Source of the DNA: Nitrosomonas sp.
Lineage (GTDB): Bacteria > Pseudomonadota > Gammaproteobacteria > Burkholderiales > Nitrosomonadaceae
Reading direction: 5' to 3'
Assembly (NCBI RefSeq): GCF_019635155.1
Contig: NZ_JAHBZY010000010.1
Location: forward strand, 1 to 64,000
Length of the DNA: 64,000 nt
Of the stretch, positions 25,071-35,266 are shown piece after piece (positions within the stretch are counted from its first letter, which is position 1; each line of letters opens with the position of its first letter). The translations under genes and the position numbers were made by a program. The notes beneath the pieces were generated by a model. The model had not been told where the DNA came from. It did no database searches and was given only the letters and a program-made list of their open reading frames with translations.

Positions 25071-25575
25071 TCGCTATATCCGCACCCAAACGGCCAGTGG
25101 TAAAAGCCGAATCCCGGAATCTGGGAAAACCGAAATGCTGCTCGGGGTTGTTCGATAAGCCAAATGGCTCAAGCGGGAGCTGGTTCCACTGTTTTTTTAA
25201 TTTGCGGTTGCTGTCCAAATCTTGATAAACCGCCACCGCGTAGGTACCAGGCTGGGTCAGGTCCATGCAGACTTTTTGCTGCGTTTCCAATGCCGGAACA
25301 CGAATCTTGAGCACCCGCCCTTTTTTGAATAGGAAGTAATCCGGATTGTCGTACAGCTCAACATTGAGCACACCACCCGATCCCACGCCGTTTATGGTTA
25401 CACGGATTTGAGGAACATTCGGGTTACAAGTATCCGGTTGTTCATGCGGTTTAATGGCAAGCGATTCGGCGGCATGGGAATGCGCCGAAAACACTATGAG
25501 CAGGCAAATGAATAGAACCTGAGATAGCGGTTCCCAAAACAATCGGTGTTTCATAGTAAATTGAGAAATAATCAT
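25042..25575 (-). CDS. Exported DUF2141 protein
   Basis: A 177-residue protein; a signal peptide near residues 8-36 ends HSHAA, and ATG at residue 8 (MKHRLFWEP) is an alternative start. The mature part carries IRVTINGV, a GVLNVELYDN strand, PGTYAVAVYQDLDSNRKL and a C-terminal PEQHFGFPRFRDSAF ... FTTGRLGADIAIDL, the pattern of the DUF2141 beta-sandwich family of periplasmic proteins. Two cysteines may pair. No activity is known for the family. It overlaps the downstream hydrolase. Confidence 0.85.
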   Translation of the reverse strand: MIISQFTMKHRLFWEPLSQVLFICLLIVFSAHSHAAESLAIKPHEQPDTCNPNVPQIRVTINGVGSGGVLNVELYDNPDYFLFKKGRVLKIRVPALETQQKVCMDLTQPGTYAVAVYQDLDSNRKLKKQWNQLPLEPFGLSNNPEQHFGFPRFRDSAFTTGRLGADIAIDLKQPPDP

Positions 25576-25605
25576 TCAATAGCTGAAATTGGAAAAATAC
25601 AACGC

Positions 25606-28600
25606 TTACTTCAATAAAAACTCAACCCGGCTACCCATGTGCTGTTCATCACTGGTATCTTTGTGACTGCCGACAACAAAAATCCGTTCACTGTTGACAT
25701 TGCCGTTTTCGATGAGCCAATTCCTCGCGGCGATCGCACGATTTTCCGCTAGCACTTGCAAGTCGTTGTCTTTGACCGTGATGTGCGCTAGCATCAGTTG
25801 CTCCATTTCAGCACTGGGCAGGGTTTTTGCCAAGCCGATAGCGTTTCTGGGTTTGTCGAAATTTTCTTTTTTGTAAGCAATTTCGAGGTATTTATCATAA
25901 TCTTCCGGGGTTAATGTCAGTTGCTCGATGGTGCCGCCGGCTATACCTTTTTTTGCATCATCCGCCAATTTATACGCTTTGACAGTGTTTTTCAGGATGG
26001 CGTGTTTTAGTCCTTCATGGTCGGTTACCGGATCGAAGTGGCCGGAAATTTCCAGTTCCAGTGCGGGCCGGTCTTTTAACACATCGGCCAAGGTTTGCAG
26101 TCTCTGGGCGGATGATTCCTCGATCGTGGCATAACCAGAGGCAAAGGGAATCTCCGAAATCTCTTCACCGTCGCCCATGACCGCGCCGAGTAGCGAGAAC
26201 GGGGAAGTAATCGCTTTAGTAATCAGATTGATAATTGCTTGAAAAATGATGTCGCCGAGATTGAAGTCGGGATCGTTGATCGATCCCTTGAGCGGTAGGT
26301 GGATGTTAATTTCACCGCGGCGGTTTTTCAACAGCGCGATTGCAAGGCTGATTGGAAGCGATCCGGCCTCGCTGTCGATTTTTTCGCCAAGAGTGAACTG
26401 ATCCAGAAAGATTTTATTATCGGCGGTCAGTGCGCCATTTTCCACTTGATAGTTGACATCTGCGGACAATTTCCCTTTCTCAATATCGTAACCAATGTAT
26501 TTTGCCGAATAGGGGCTTAATGGCGGCAGATCGATATCCTTCACATGCGCAACGATATCCAGCAGCAATTCGGCACTGAATGGATCAATTGTTCCGCTGA
26601 TTTGTAATGGTGCTATTTGACTAACCATGCCGCGAATATCGATTTTGCCTGACTTGCCCGGATACAGCGGACCGACTTGCCCGTTGAGCGCGGTCAGATT
26701 GGCGTGATAATTCGGTTTAATGAAACGATCATTAAAGTTGATGCGGCCATTTTGCAGAAAAATTTTATCGATATGAATCGGTGTTTCATGTTTGGTGTTG
26801 GCCGGTGAAGCGCTTGCGGTGGCAGTATCTGCCACTGCATCCTGCGCTTTTTGTTCTTGCCGGATGATTTGCTTCAGATTGAGCGTGCCATCCGGCCGGA
26901 TGGTCATGCGCGCAAAAAAGTCGCTCAGATGAATGGAGCCGATATCAATGCGAAGAGGGTCGCTGATAAAATTGAGCTGGCCGATATCCAGTTTTTTCCA
27001 ATGCAGCAAATCATGTGCGCGATGGCTATCAAAGAAATTGAAATTGGCCAATTTGCTCTGGCCTTTAATCTCAGTTTTCAAAGGATCCCCACCTGCTTTT
27101 ATATTTCCGCTAAAGGAGATATCGCCGCTTGTTAATAATACGGTCAATTGATCGCCCAACCAGCCTTGTAAAGATACAATATCCACAGAATTGAGATCGA
27201 GCGACAAATCCGCAGCAAGTGGTGACCATGCAAGAGAGCCGCTGGCTTTGATGCTGCCATGTTGATTCACTTGTCCTTGCAAAATGAGATGAAGCGGGTT
27301 GACGCCGTGCGGGTCAATGTTATCAAGACTTAAGTTCAACGAATCGATAACCATTGGTGCGACTTTAGCCAGCGAAAGGTCTTCGTAGCGGAGTGTGGTA
27401 TTGGTAAGCTGAATGCTTTTAATCTCAGGTGTCCACGGTTTGCTGCTGGCAGTAGTTGCCGCTGCCGGTTGGGTTTCGGTGGTTATCGCGCTCCTTGAGC
27501 CTGGCGAAGGCTTATGCAACGGAATCGGAATACGTGATTGCGCAGCCACAACGGTAGCTGTGGCTTCCGCTTCAATGTCGGTTTGGGAACTGAATAACTT
27601 AGTGATATCAATTACGCCTTGTGCATCGCGCCGGAGTGAAACTTTAAGGCCATCCAGCGCGATGTCGCCCAATGCAATGCGCTGTTTGTTTTTATTGACG
27701 CTGATGCTTTTGATGTTTAACTTGTCCAGCGCCAGGACCGATTCATTATCGCTCTGGCGGATCAACGCAATTTTATTACTGTTTAATTGGATGCGGAATG
27801 GCGCATTACCGGTAAGGTCGGTTTTTGTGAAGGCGATATTGAGTTTTTGCAAGCTGGCCTGATAGGGGGTCGCTACTGCGGTATTACGGAAAGAGAGCTG
27901 TCGCAGTGTAGTGGTGCCGTTTAACAGGAATTTAGGCGCTTTGTCGGATTCTTGATCGAAAGTGATGGCTAAATCACCGTCATAATAGCCGGTTAACAGT
28001 TGAACACCTTTCGGCAGCGACAAGTAGCGCTTGTAATGCGCAATGTCGATATTATCGAATTTCAAATTCAGTGTCGCTTCTTGCCGCGCGGCGAAGGGCT
28101 GTAATTTACCGGTCAATGAAACCGGTGCAGCATTAATTTTGGCACTGAATCGCGGTTCTATCCAAGCGGTTTCGGCGCCGTTTAAGCGGGCGATGACGGG
28201 AATATTCAAATTGATTTCCGAAATGGTGCTCTCGCTGTTTTTATTGCGATCGATCCATTCGATGCGACCATCTTGAATGTTGATATTGCTGATAGAAAAT
28301 TGATTGGCTTGCTTGTCTGGCTCAGTATCTTTATCGTCGGTTTTACCGAATTTTTCCAGCAGATCGGCAATATTGAATTGTCCATTGGTTTCTCGGATTA
28401 AGCGTATTTGCGGATTTGTGAGTGTTATTGCGGAGACTACCGGCGCTCGGTGTTTAAGCGATTCAATACTTAGGTCGACATGCAATTTTTGGAATGAAAG
28501 CAACGGAGCGGGTGTTTCTGGAGAGATCGCTTTGTCGTTGATTCGAAAGTCGTGAACAATTAACTCAAGCGTATGCAGCTTGAATTCCATTGACGCGATA

Positions 28601-28779
28601 GTAACCGGACGCTGAAGCAGTTCGGATAAGCGTGTTTCCAGTTGTGATTTGGCAAAGCCGGGTAACCAGAATACACCGAGTGCGACAAGCAGTGCAATCA
28701 GCGCGCTTGCGATACCAAAGCCGATACCAAGTCGGCGGAATCGTTTCATGTGAAGTTGCTGTCCGGTTGCAGTCATCAC
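25606..28779 (-). CDS. AsmA-like DUF748 giant envelope protein
   Basis: A 1057-residue protein with a single N-terminal membrane helix (about residues 16-35, IASALIALLVALGVFWLPG) and a very long beta-rich periplasmic part. Repeated segments of the type ITLTNPQIRLIRETNGQFN and LQNGRINFNDRFIKPNY are AsmA/TamB-like motifs. The C-terminal region has an OmpA-like end (LELEISGHFDP; ENRAIAARNWLI; GSRVEFLLK), typical of DUF748 proteins. AsmA-like proteins are proposed to bridge the periplasm for phospholipid transport. It appears monocistronic. The start is likely the first Met, or the one at residue 11 (MKRFRRL). Confidence 0.88.
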   Translation of the reverse strand: MMTATGQQLHMKRFRRLGIGFGIASALIALLVALGVFWLPGFAKSQLETRLSELLQRPVTIASMEFKLHTLELIVHDFRINDKAISPETPAPLLSFQKLHVDLSIESLKHRAPVVSAITLTNPQIRLIRETNGQFNIADLLEKFGKTDDKDTEPDKQANQFSISNINIQDGRIEWIDRNKNSESTISEINLNIPVIARLNGAETAWIEPRFSAKINAAPVSLTGKLQPFAARQEATLNLKFDNIDIAHYKRYLSLPKGVQLLTGYYDGDLAITFDQESDKAPKFLLNGTTTLRQLSFRNTAVATPYQASLQKLNIAFTKTDLTGNAPFRIQLNSNKIALIRQSDNESVLALDKLNIKSISVNKNKQRIALGDIALDGLKVSLRRDAQGVIDITKLFSSQTDIEAEATATVVAAQSRIPIPLHKPSPGSRSAITTETQPAAATTASSKPWTPEIKSIQLTNTTLRYEDLSLAKVAPMVIDSLNLSLDNIDPHGVNPLHLILQGQVNQHGSIKASGSLAWSPLAADLSLDLNSVDIVSLQGWLGDQLTVLLTSGDISFSGNIKAGGDPLKTEIKGQSKLANFNFFDSHRAHDLLHWKKLDIGQLNFISDPLRIDIGSIHLSDFFARMTIRPDGTLNLKQIIRQEQKAQDAVADTATASASPANTKHETPIHIDKIFLQNGRINFNDRFIKPNYHANLTALNGQVGPLYPGKSGKIDIRGMVSQIAPLQISGTIDPFSAELLLDIVAHVKDIDLPPLSPYSAKYIGYDIEKGKLSADVNYQVENGALTADNKIFLDQFTLGEKIDSEAGSLPISLAIALLKNRRGEINIHLPLKGSINDPDFNLGDIIFQAIINLITKAITSPFSLLGAVMGDGEEISEIPFASGYATIEESSAQRLQTLADVLKDRPALELEISGHFDPVTDHEGLKHAILKNTVKAYKLADDAKKGIAGGTIEQLTLTPEDYDKYLEIAYKKENFDKPRNAIGLAKTLPSAEMEQLMLAHITVKDNDLQVLAENRAIAARNWLIENGNVNSERIFVVGSHKDTSDEQHMGSRVEFLLK

Positions 28780-28963
28780 GGAACTCCCTCAGTTTCTGCC
28801 GCCGGTTGATGGTTTCGTATGCTGATTAATCAACAAGCGGTGGTGAATTTATCCTGTCTCAAGATACAACGTATAACGTACAACGAGGCTAACGGGCTAG
28901 TGATTATGTGGGTCACGCAACTGAAGATTCATCCGCTGGACGAACGAATCTTTCAGGTTAAGG

Positions 28964-29431
28964 CTAATGATACGAACCGGATTTTAAGCCGATTAACTCC
29001 ACTTCAAAAATCAACGTAGCATCCGGTGGAATAATATTGCCTGCGCCGCGTGAACCATAAGCCATCGATGGCGGGATGATCAATGTGCGTTGTCCTCCCA
29101 CTTTCATACCTTGAACGCCTTTGTCCCAGCCTTTGATTACTCGCCCGGCACCCAGCATGAATGAAAAATGTTCCTTACGATCGTGCGAGCTGTCAAATTT
29201 GGGACCTTTCTTGTTCGGAGCATCCTCGTCATATAACCAGCCGGTATAGTGCACATTAACGGTTTTACCGATTTCAGCTTCTTCACCGGTACCGACTTTT
29301 GTGTCAATTTTTTGAAATGCAGGATCGTCCGTGCTGCTAGCCGAATCCTTATAAGCAAAGGTCGCTTGGGGAAGTATCGCCAGTGCAAGCAGGATAGTAA
29401 TGAAACTCAATGATGCTTTTATCTTCTTCAT
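28964..29431 (-). CDS. FKBP-type peptidyl-prolyl cis-trans isomerase, exported
   Basis: A 155-residue protein with a signal peptide (about 26 residues, ending ATFA) and one FKBP domain. Conserved active-site features are VHYTGWLYD, KFDSSHDR, FMLGAGRVIKGWDKGVQGM and GGQRTLIIPPSMAYGSRG, ending in LIFEVELIGL. It accelerates proline isomerisation during folding of periplasmic proteins. It is divergently oriented to the DUF454 gene, so both promoters lie in the 190 bases between them. Confidence 0.93.
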   Translation of the reverse strand: MKKIKASLSFITILLALAILPQATFAYKDSASSTDDPAFQKIDTKVGTGEEAEIGKTVNVHYTGWLYDEDAPNKKGPKFDSSHDRKEHFSFMLGAGRVIKGWDKGVQGMKVGGQRTLIIPPSMAYGSRGAGNIIPPDATLIFEVELIGLKSGSYH

Positions 29432-29619
29432 AGTGTCCTCAACAATAAAAGAAACCAGGTTAATAAGAATAGCGCCTTATATTATAGCTGGTAACGCCAT
29501 TTCATTTTTAGCGATCATTTTTGGGCGTTATGACGCGCTGATAGTGCTTGATTTATATTGTCTAACTGGCAATAATCTATCGTCTTTTTCAAATCATTCG
29601 AGAAATCGACTAATTTCAA

Positions 29620-30081
29620 ATGAGTGTATCAGAACCGCGTGAGCCAAACCAAAATGTTCGATTAACCGGAAACGTGCAATCGGTCGACTTGTTGTGTCTG
29701 CATGAATCGCCATTTGTTCGTTTTTTATATTTGGGCGCGGGTTTTTTAGCACTATTCCTGGCGATATTGGGTGCTGTTTTGCCAGTGTTACCCACAACTC
29801 CTTTTATTTTGCTGGCAGCCGCCTGCTTTGCGCGAGGCTCGGAACGTTTTCATCGGAAATTGCTGGAAAATCGTATAGCTGGTCCGATTATTCGTGAGTG
29901 GCAGCTCTATCACAGTATTCCACCGCGTGTTAAGCGCTGGGCTTATCTATTGATGGCAATCTCATTCGGGAGTTCCATTTTGATTGTCCCGGAAATTTGG
30001 CAGAAGGTCATGCTGGTTGTGATTGGCGGCGTTTTAGCCTTTTATATAAAGCGCATACCTGAAAGAGAATCCGAGAGCTAA
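29620..30081 (+). CDS. DUF454 (YbaN-like) inner-membrane protein
   Basis: A 153-residue protein with two or three membrane helices (about residues 36-68, then 102-140). The family core is clear: LGAVLPVLPTTPFILLAAACFARGSERFHRKLLENR, in which the LP.LPTTPF.LLAA turn and the following SER are diagnostic. The long polar N-terminus (about 35 residues) suggests the true start could be later, but no better ATG precedes the first helix. The family has no assigned biochemical function. Confidence 0.88.
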   Translation: MSVSEPREPNQNVRLTGNVQSVDLLCLHESPFVRFLYLGAGFLALFLAILGAVLPVLPTTPFILLAAACFARGSERFHRKLLENRIAGPIIREWQLYHSIPPRVKRWAYLLMAISFGSSILIVPEIWQKVMLVVIGGVLAFYIKRIPERESES

Positions 30082-30329
30082 GGTAGTAATAATTCCTACT
30101 GATATGTAGTCATTGTTAGCGAAATGGCACTGCTAAGTGCAGGGATCCCGATAAGAAAGTATTGATGTTTATCGGATAGCGGGTCAATGTAAAACCTTAT
30201 TTTTCATTATCTTATGCGCATGTGAAAATTTTTTCTTCAATAGCATAGCAAAAATACTAAAGTAACTAAGGTTTTTGTCGTAAGAAAAAACCTACCTACC
30301 TTCCTTGTTCAACAGAGTGAGAATATGCT

Positions 30330-31847
30330 ATGAGAATTAATGAGCCCGTTACCCAACGCGATATGGGAATGAATAATGATTGTGTGATTATCTCGACTAC
30401 TAATATGAAAGGTGCGATCACAGCTGTGAACGAAGATTTCGTGCGAATGAGTGGTTATACCTGGGAAGAGCTCGAAAATAAAAATCACAATATCATTCGT
30501 CACCCCGATGTGCCGCCTGAAGCCTATGCAATGTTATGGGAAGCGCTCAAAGCGGGAAATCCATGGATGGGTATGGTAAAGAACCGTCACAAGAGTGGTG
30601 ATCACTATTGGGTTGATGCCTTTGCCAGTCCGCAGTATGAAGATGGCAAAATTGTTGGCTACCAATCGGTTCGGGTTAAACCGGAAAAAGCTTGGGTTGA
30701 TCGTGCGGAGGCTCTGTACGCTAAGATCATGTCAAAAAAATCTCCTGAAGATAAAAAGCGTTCAAAATTAGATGCAGTAAAACTCACTCGATTTCCTATG
30801 GGAATATCAACCAAAATTGCGCTGGCAATTACGGGTGTTTTTGCATTGCTGTTTGCCGGCCTGGCGGCAGCAGAACAGGTTTCATTACTTTTTGCATTAA
30901 TCGGATTTTCAGTAGGCAGCATGATTAGTTTTTCGGTGATTTACCAAATGCTCGCCCCTCTCCGAGCGTTAGCCGCGAAATCTGAAAAAATTAACAATGA
31001 TCCGGTAGCGCGTTACGTTTATACCGGACGGACTGATGAGCTGGGGCAATTGGAGTATGCGCAGATATTCCAAGTCGCAAAACTTCGCACCGCTATTGGC
31101 CGGGTGAAAGATTCATCGCTGATACTGGAACATGCAGCGGAAGATATTGCTACAGGTAGCGTTGATTTGTCTGGGCGTACTGAAAATCAAGCATCCAGTT
31201 TGGAAGAAACCGCTTCCAGCATGGAGGAAATTACCTCTACGGTTCAGCAGAATGCTGAAAATGCAAAACAAGCCAATATATTGGTTATGGAAGCGCGTAA
31301 ACAGGCCGAGAAAAGCGGCGATGTGGTTTCCAGCACTATTCAGGCAATGTCACAAATTAACGAAAGTAGTAAAAAAATTGCCGACATTACCAATGTCATT
31401 GACGAGATAGCTTTTCAGACCAACTTGCTAGCATTGAATGCGGCTGTTGAGGCAGCACGAGCCGGTGAGCAGGGACGGGGATTTGCAGTGGTTGCTAATG
31501 AAGTGCGCACTTTGGCTGGCCGTAGCGCAGAGTCTGCAAAACAGATTAAGGATCTTATTAATGATAGCGTGGCTAAAGTGGAAGGTGGTACGCAGCTTGT
31601 TAATCAGTCCGCTGACTCATTGAAAATGATTACAAACAGTGTTAAGAAAATCTCGGACATCGTTGGTGAAATTTCTCAATCATCTATGGAGCAAGCCAAC
31701 GGGATCGAGCAAATCAACCAGGCGATTTCACAAATTGACGAGGTCACTCAGCATAATGGGCAGCTGGTTGAAAAATTATCGACATCGAGCCGTGCAATGA
31801 CCGAGAAAGTTAAAATGCTCTCTGGTTTGGCAGATCAGTTTAAATAA
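30330..31847 (+). CDS. PAS-containing methyl-accepting chemotaxis protein (Aer-like)
   Basis: A 505-residue chemoreceptor. The N-terminal cytoplasmic PAS domain (about residues 15-120) has [19 protein letters not shown] and [15 protein letters not shown], the pattern of Aer-type FAD/redox sensors. Two adjacent membrane segments near residues 160-205 follow, then a HAMP-like linker and the signalling domain. The latter includes the hairpin tip [20 protein letters not shown] and [19 protein letters not shown]. There is no C-terminal pentapeptide for CheR/CheB docking (it ends LADQFK). It probably senses redox or energy state. An AGGTTTTT/AAAAACCT hairpin lies in the leader near 30269-30293. It is monocistronic, ending at a terminator. 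Confidence 0.92.
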   Translation: MRINEPVTQRDMGMNNDCVIISTTNMKGAITAVNEDFVRMSGYTWEELENKNHNIIRHPDVPPEAYAMLWEALKAGNPWMGMVKNRHKSGDHYWVDAFASPQYEDGKIVGYQSVRVKPEKAWVDRAEALYAKIMSKKSPEDKKRSKLDAVKLTRFPMGISTKIALAITGVFALLFAGLAAAEQVSLLFALIGFSVGSMISFSVIYQMLAPLRALAAKSEKINNDPVARYVYTGRTDELGQLEYAQIFQVAKLRTAIGRVKDSSLILEHAAEDIATGSVDLSGRTENQASSLEETASSMEEITSTVQQNAENAKQANILVMEARKQAEKSGDVVSSTIQAMSQINESSKKIADITNVIDEIAFQTNLLALNAAVEAARAGEQGRGFAVVANEVRTLAGRSAESAKQIKDLINDSVAKVEGGTQLVNQSADSLKMITNSVKKISDIVGEISQSSMEQANGIEQINQAISQIDEVTQHNGQLVEKLSTSSRAMTEKVKMLSGLADQFK

Positions 31848-31870
31848 CCTGCAGTAAAGCTGCATCCAAC

Positions 31871-31915
31871 AAAAAGCCGGATTTCAAATGATACTGGACT
31901 CCGGCTTTTTTATTT
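31871..31915 (+). terminator. Rho-independent terminator after the chemoreceptor gene
   Basis: The 11-bp stem AAAAAGCCGGA / TCCGGCTTTTT with an 18-base loop and a following T-rich tract, 24 bases after the stop. Confidence 0.88.
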
Positions 31916-32079
31916 TTCACCTATAATAACCCATGTAGTGTTTCGTCTCTCATGAGACAAAGCTGATGATAGCTTGGGTATTTCGCAGTAAGTTCTTGCT
32001 GGCTTATATCAATTAGTTTCAACGAGTATCATCAACCAAGAGCGAGCATATTCGTTAAGAATGGGATGCTAATATTTCT

Positions 32080-32436
32080 ATGGATGAAGAAAAAGCACCA
32101 GATTTTGACTTTGATCTTTGGTCGCAGCTTGCACAGCAGGAGCCCGAAAAATTCGAAGCGCTGCGACAACAAATGATCGATGATCTGATAACGCAGTCAC
32201 CATTGCATTTAAGGCAGCGCATGACGGGCTTGCAGTGGCAAGTCGATCAAATACGCAGGCAAGCAAGTAACCCTATGGCCGCTTGTTTGCAGATATCCCA
32301 GAAAATGTGGGCCAATGTTCTTGGCGATAATGGGCTCTTAAAAGTACTCCAAGAACCTAAAGAAATACTTAAATCACTCGAGAATGCGCCAACCGCTAAA
32401 GTTTTATCTTTCGGGCGCTCCAAACCTGACAAATAA
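32080..32436 (+). CDS. DUF3135 protein
   Basis: A 118-residue acidic cytoplasmic protein. PDFDFDLWSQLAQQEPEKFEALRQQMIDDLI and RQRMTGLQWQVDQIRRQASNPMAACLQIS are the characteristic helices of DUF3135. No catalytic motif is seen. The next gene starts about 20 bases downstream on the same strand, so they may be co-transcribed. Function is unknown. Confidence 0.82.
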   Translation: MDEEKAPDFDFDLWSQLAQQEPEKFEALRQQMIDDLITQSPLHLRQRMTGLQWQVDQIRRQASNPMAACLQISQKMWANVLGDNGLLKVLQEPKEILKSLENAPTAKVLSFGRSKPDK

Positions 32437-32459
32437 TCTTAAAACACAAGTTGCGCCTC

Positions 32460-33920
32460 ATGAAAATGGTCCAAATTCATCGTCAGTTTAGTCATGGGTT
32501 AATTACATTCTGTTGTGTATGGTTTTACAATTTTGCAGCCGCGATGACCGATTCCGAAGAGTTGTTAAGTACTCTGAAAGATCAGAAATCGGTCGCCGTC
32601 ACTATTTATAACAATGATTTGGCGCTAGTAAAAGATTTGCGGCATATTGACATCATCAATGGCGAGTTTAATTTGGCCTGGCGTGATGTGAGCGCGCTGA
32701 TCCGGCCTGAAACCGCATTGTTGCGGAGTATCAGTGATCCAACCGGTCTTACGGTCCTTGAGCAAAATTTTAATTTTGACTTGCTGACGCCACAAAGTCT
32801 TCTGAATAAATATGTAGGGAAGACGGTATCTGTTGCGAGAATTAATCCGGCTACCGGCGTAGAAAGTAAAGAAAGTGCGACGGTATTGGCTGTTAATGAT
32901 GGCGTCGTGCTCAAAATTGCCGATCGCATAGAAACTGGAGTGCCGGGCAGAATAATCTTTGAGAATGTGCCTGATAATTTACGTGATCGACCTACTTTGG
33001 TCATGAAAGGAGTGATTGGCGGTCAAACAATACAAAAGCTCGAGCTTAGCTATTTGACCGGTGGTTTATCCTGGAAAGCGGATTATGTGGCGGAACTCAA
33101 CGATAGTGACGAGCGGATGGATTTGTCGGGTTGGGTTACATTGGTTAATACCAGCGGTACCAGTTATGTCAATGCAAGATTGCAACTGGTGGCTGGTGAT
33201 ATCAACCGGGTGCAAAATGAAGTCATAAGGCCGCTAGCGATGCATGCGAAAGGTGCGATGGACGCCGCAGCTCCTTCAATGGCCCAAGAATCGTTAATGG
33301 AGTATCACTTATATAGCTTGGATAGATTGACGACGATCAATGAGAATCAATCCAAGCAAGTTGCGTTACTGAATGCTTCCAGCATTCCGATAAGAAAAGA
33401 ACTTATTCTGATGGGGAACGACTATTATTACTTTTCCGGACATGGTGATCTGGGCCGGAAAAACAAAGTGAGTGTCATGGTGCAATTTGATAATAAACAG
33501 GCAGACCGATTAGGAATACCCTTACCCAAAGGCACGATCCGGGTGTACAAACGTGATCAAGCCGGAAATGCGCAATTTGTCGGGGAGGATAACATTGATC
33601 ACACACCTAAAAACGAGACGGTGCGCATCAAGTTAGGCCAAGCATTTGATGTGACAGCCAATAAGAAACAAATTGACTTCAAGAGCTTAAACAAAGGCGA
33701 CAATGTAAATCAATTTGAGAGCGCTTATGAAATCGTGATTAAAAATGCTAAGAAAGAAGCGGTCACAGTGACTGTGCAAGAGCCTATTCCGGGCGACTGG
33801 AAAATGCTGGAGGAAAATCATCCTCACAAAAAACCGGTTAGCAATACCGCGGAATGGAAAGTGGCAGTGCCTGCGGAGGGTTCATCCGCACTCACATATC
33901 GTGTGCGTGTGAAATTTTGA
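32460..33920 (+). CDS. DUF4139 domain protein, exported
   Basis: About 486 residues from ATG 32460 (an ORF start three codons earlier is less likely). The N-terminal hydrophobic stretch (LITFCCVWFYNFAAA) is a signal peptide. The middle has VAVTIYNNDLALVKDLRHIDI and GGLSWKADYVAEL, followed by WVTLVNTSGTSYVNARLQLVAGDINRVQ, the diagnostic DUF4139 strand. The C-terminus has FESAYEIVIKNAKKEAVTVTVQEPIPGDW and EWKVAVPAEGSSALTYRVRVKF. Such proteins are beta-rich and of unknown role, some with mucoidy-inhibitor-like relatives. Confidence 0.83.
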   Translation: MKMVQIHRQFSHGLITFCCVWFYNFAAAMTDSEELLSTLKDQKSVAVTIYNNDLALVKDLRHIDIINGEFNLAWRDVSALIRPETALLRSISDPTGLTVLEQNFNFDLLTPQSLLNKYVGKTVSVARINPATGVESKESATVLAVNDGVVLKIADRIETGVPGRIIFENVPDNLRDRPTLVMKGVIGGQTIQKLELSYLTGGLSWKADYVAELNDSDERMDLSGWVTLVNTSGTSYVNARLQLVAGDINRVQNEVIRPLAMHAKGAMDAAAPSMAQESLMEYHLYSLDRLTTINENQSKQVALLNASSIPIRKELILMGNDYYYFSGHGDLGRKNKVSVMVQFDNKQADRLGIPLPKGTIRVYKRDQAGNAQFVGEDNIDHTPKNETVRIKLGQAFDVTANKKQIDFKSLNKGDNVNQFESAYEIVIKNAKKEAVTVTVQEPIPGDWKMLEENHPHKKPVSNTAEWKVAVPAEGSSALTYRVRVKF

Positions 33921-33968
33921 GTGAATTCCCCAGCAGGGAAAACGAAGCAGAATTAACCGGACTCCGAT

Positions 33969-35042
33969 TCACTTCCTGGCAGCAAAAACCTTTCCTCCAA
34001 TAAACCCCAGAAGTGATGCCAAAACGATACCAGCAGCAGCACCCGCGATGTCAATATAGAAATCGCTTGGCAGTGGTGTTCGCCCTTCGATATACAACTG
34101 CGTTATTTCAGTTCCGGCTGCCAGCATCAGAACGACAGCAATAATTTGGAAGATAGATCCATCCGCCATTGTCACGCGAATTATCAGTCCCAGTAGAAAA
34201 AAGAAAAACACATGACCGACCTTATCCAAGTCCCACGGAATCATTTCTTTGAAAGTATCGCTCTCCGCATGGATCTGAGTTTTGACTTCGTCCAACAATG
34301 AAATTTTAATATCGCTCGGAACCGTTGTGCCGGCAAGGATAGAAATCAAGGGAACTAGCAACGTAACGCGGAGAACAATGTTTTTCTGATGAGCGAAAAG
34401 CAGTGAGCCGGCCAGAAGCAAGAAAAATCCCCCCCAAGCCGTCAGAATAATCTTTTTCACTGTTGGATAAATTTCATTTTCCAAGACGGGAAAAACACGG
34501 ATATTTCTGATTTTCAGCAGCCCGGTTGATTGACTTATTTGTGCATACAATTTGATCGATTGAGTATCCTCGTCAATTAAAAAAGCTGTTTGATAAGTTT
34601 TCCAATCGTGATCACCGGTCAGTTTGACCACTGTATGTGGCAGCTGCCATTGATCTGATTTGCCGTCATTTTGTGCAAACAGAATTCTGGCTAAACTCCA
34701 AGTATTTTTACCAGGGACAACATTTATGCATTTCACTTCGGCAGATACCAAAATGAGGGTGCCCGGTTTTACCGGAAATAAGTCGTGCTGCACGCTGATG
34801 CCAGTATTCGCATCGTCGGAATAAAGGGTGAGGGTATTGCCGGAGATTTCGACGTGATTGCTGCGTGCAGGACGATATTTCCAATCGCCGTCCAGAATAT
34901 CAGTTCCGATTGGTTCATACTGATCAATCTGAGTATGCAGTACCAGGGTTGTTAAAGCCAGGAAGATGAACAGCAGGCAGTTGACGTTAAATAAGGGCAT
35001 ATCCGCATAAAAAACCGTTGCTTGATTGATGGCAAAGGTCAT
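33969..35042 (-). CDS. VanZ-like membrane protein with carbohydrate-binding-like domain
   Basis: A 357-residue protein: one N-terminal membrane helix (about residues 18-36), an extracytoplasmic beta-sandwich (about 45-190) with WKYRPARSNHVEISGNTLTLYSDD and a later WKTYQTAFLIDEDTQSIKLYAQ that resembles carbohydrate-binding modules, then four C-terminal helices. The last part has VGHVFFFFLLGLIIR, TEITQLYIEGRTPLPSDFYIDIAGAAAGI, the VanZ-like signature with R, D and D residues. It may take part in surface polysaccharide metabolism; this is inference. The gene is convergent with the DUF4139 gene. Confidence 0.8.
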   Translation of the reverse strand: MTFAINQATVFYADMPLFNVNCLLFIFLALTTLVLHTQIDQYEPIGTDILDGDWKYRPARSNHVEISGNTLTLYSDDANTGISVQHDLFPVKPGTLILVSAEVKCINVVPGKNTWSLARILFAQNDGKSDQWQLPHTVVKLTGDHDWKTYQTAFLIDEDTQSIKLYAQISQSTGLLKIRNIRVFPVLENEIYPTVKKIILTAWGGFFLLLAGSLLFAHQKNIVLRVTLLVPLISILAGTTVPSDIKISLLDEVKTQIHAESDTFKEMIPWDLDKVGHVFFFFLLGLIIRVTMADGSIFQIIAVVLMLAAGTEITQLYIEGRTPLPSDFYIDIAGAAAGIVLASLLGFIGGKVFAARK

Positions 35043-35106
35043 GCAATTTTTTTAACATGCGATGCGCTATATGCCCTCTCGATGTGCGTTATTAATTAAA
35101 GCTTCA

Positions 35107-35181
35107 TTAAAAATGTTGAATCATTAACGCCACATATCCGGCTGCGAAAATGACAAAAGCAATAATGACGAGTTTTTTCAT
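35107..35181 (-). CDS. 24-residue membrane peptide
   Basis: A short frame on the minus strand encodes MKKLVIIAFVIFAAGYVALM plus IQHF before TAA. It has a basic N-terminus and one membrane helix. GGAAC lies eight to ten bases before the ATG, a modest ribosome site. The frame lies alone in a 220-base gap. The composition is typical of real small membrane proteins, but a frame this short could be chance. No homologue can be named. Confidence 0.45.
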   Translation of the reverse strand: MKKLVIIAFVIFAAGYVALMIQHF

Positions 35182-35266
35182 TTCACGAGTTCCTTGTATT
35201 TAGTTAGAAGTTTTTTTCATTGCATGTATTAGTTAAACGTATTCCATGCTCGGTAGTCAAGTATTC

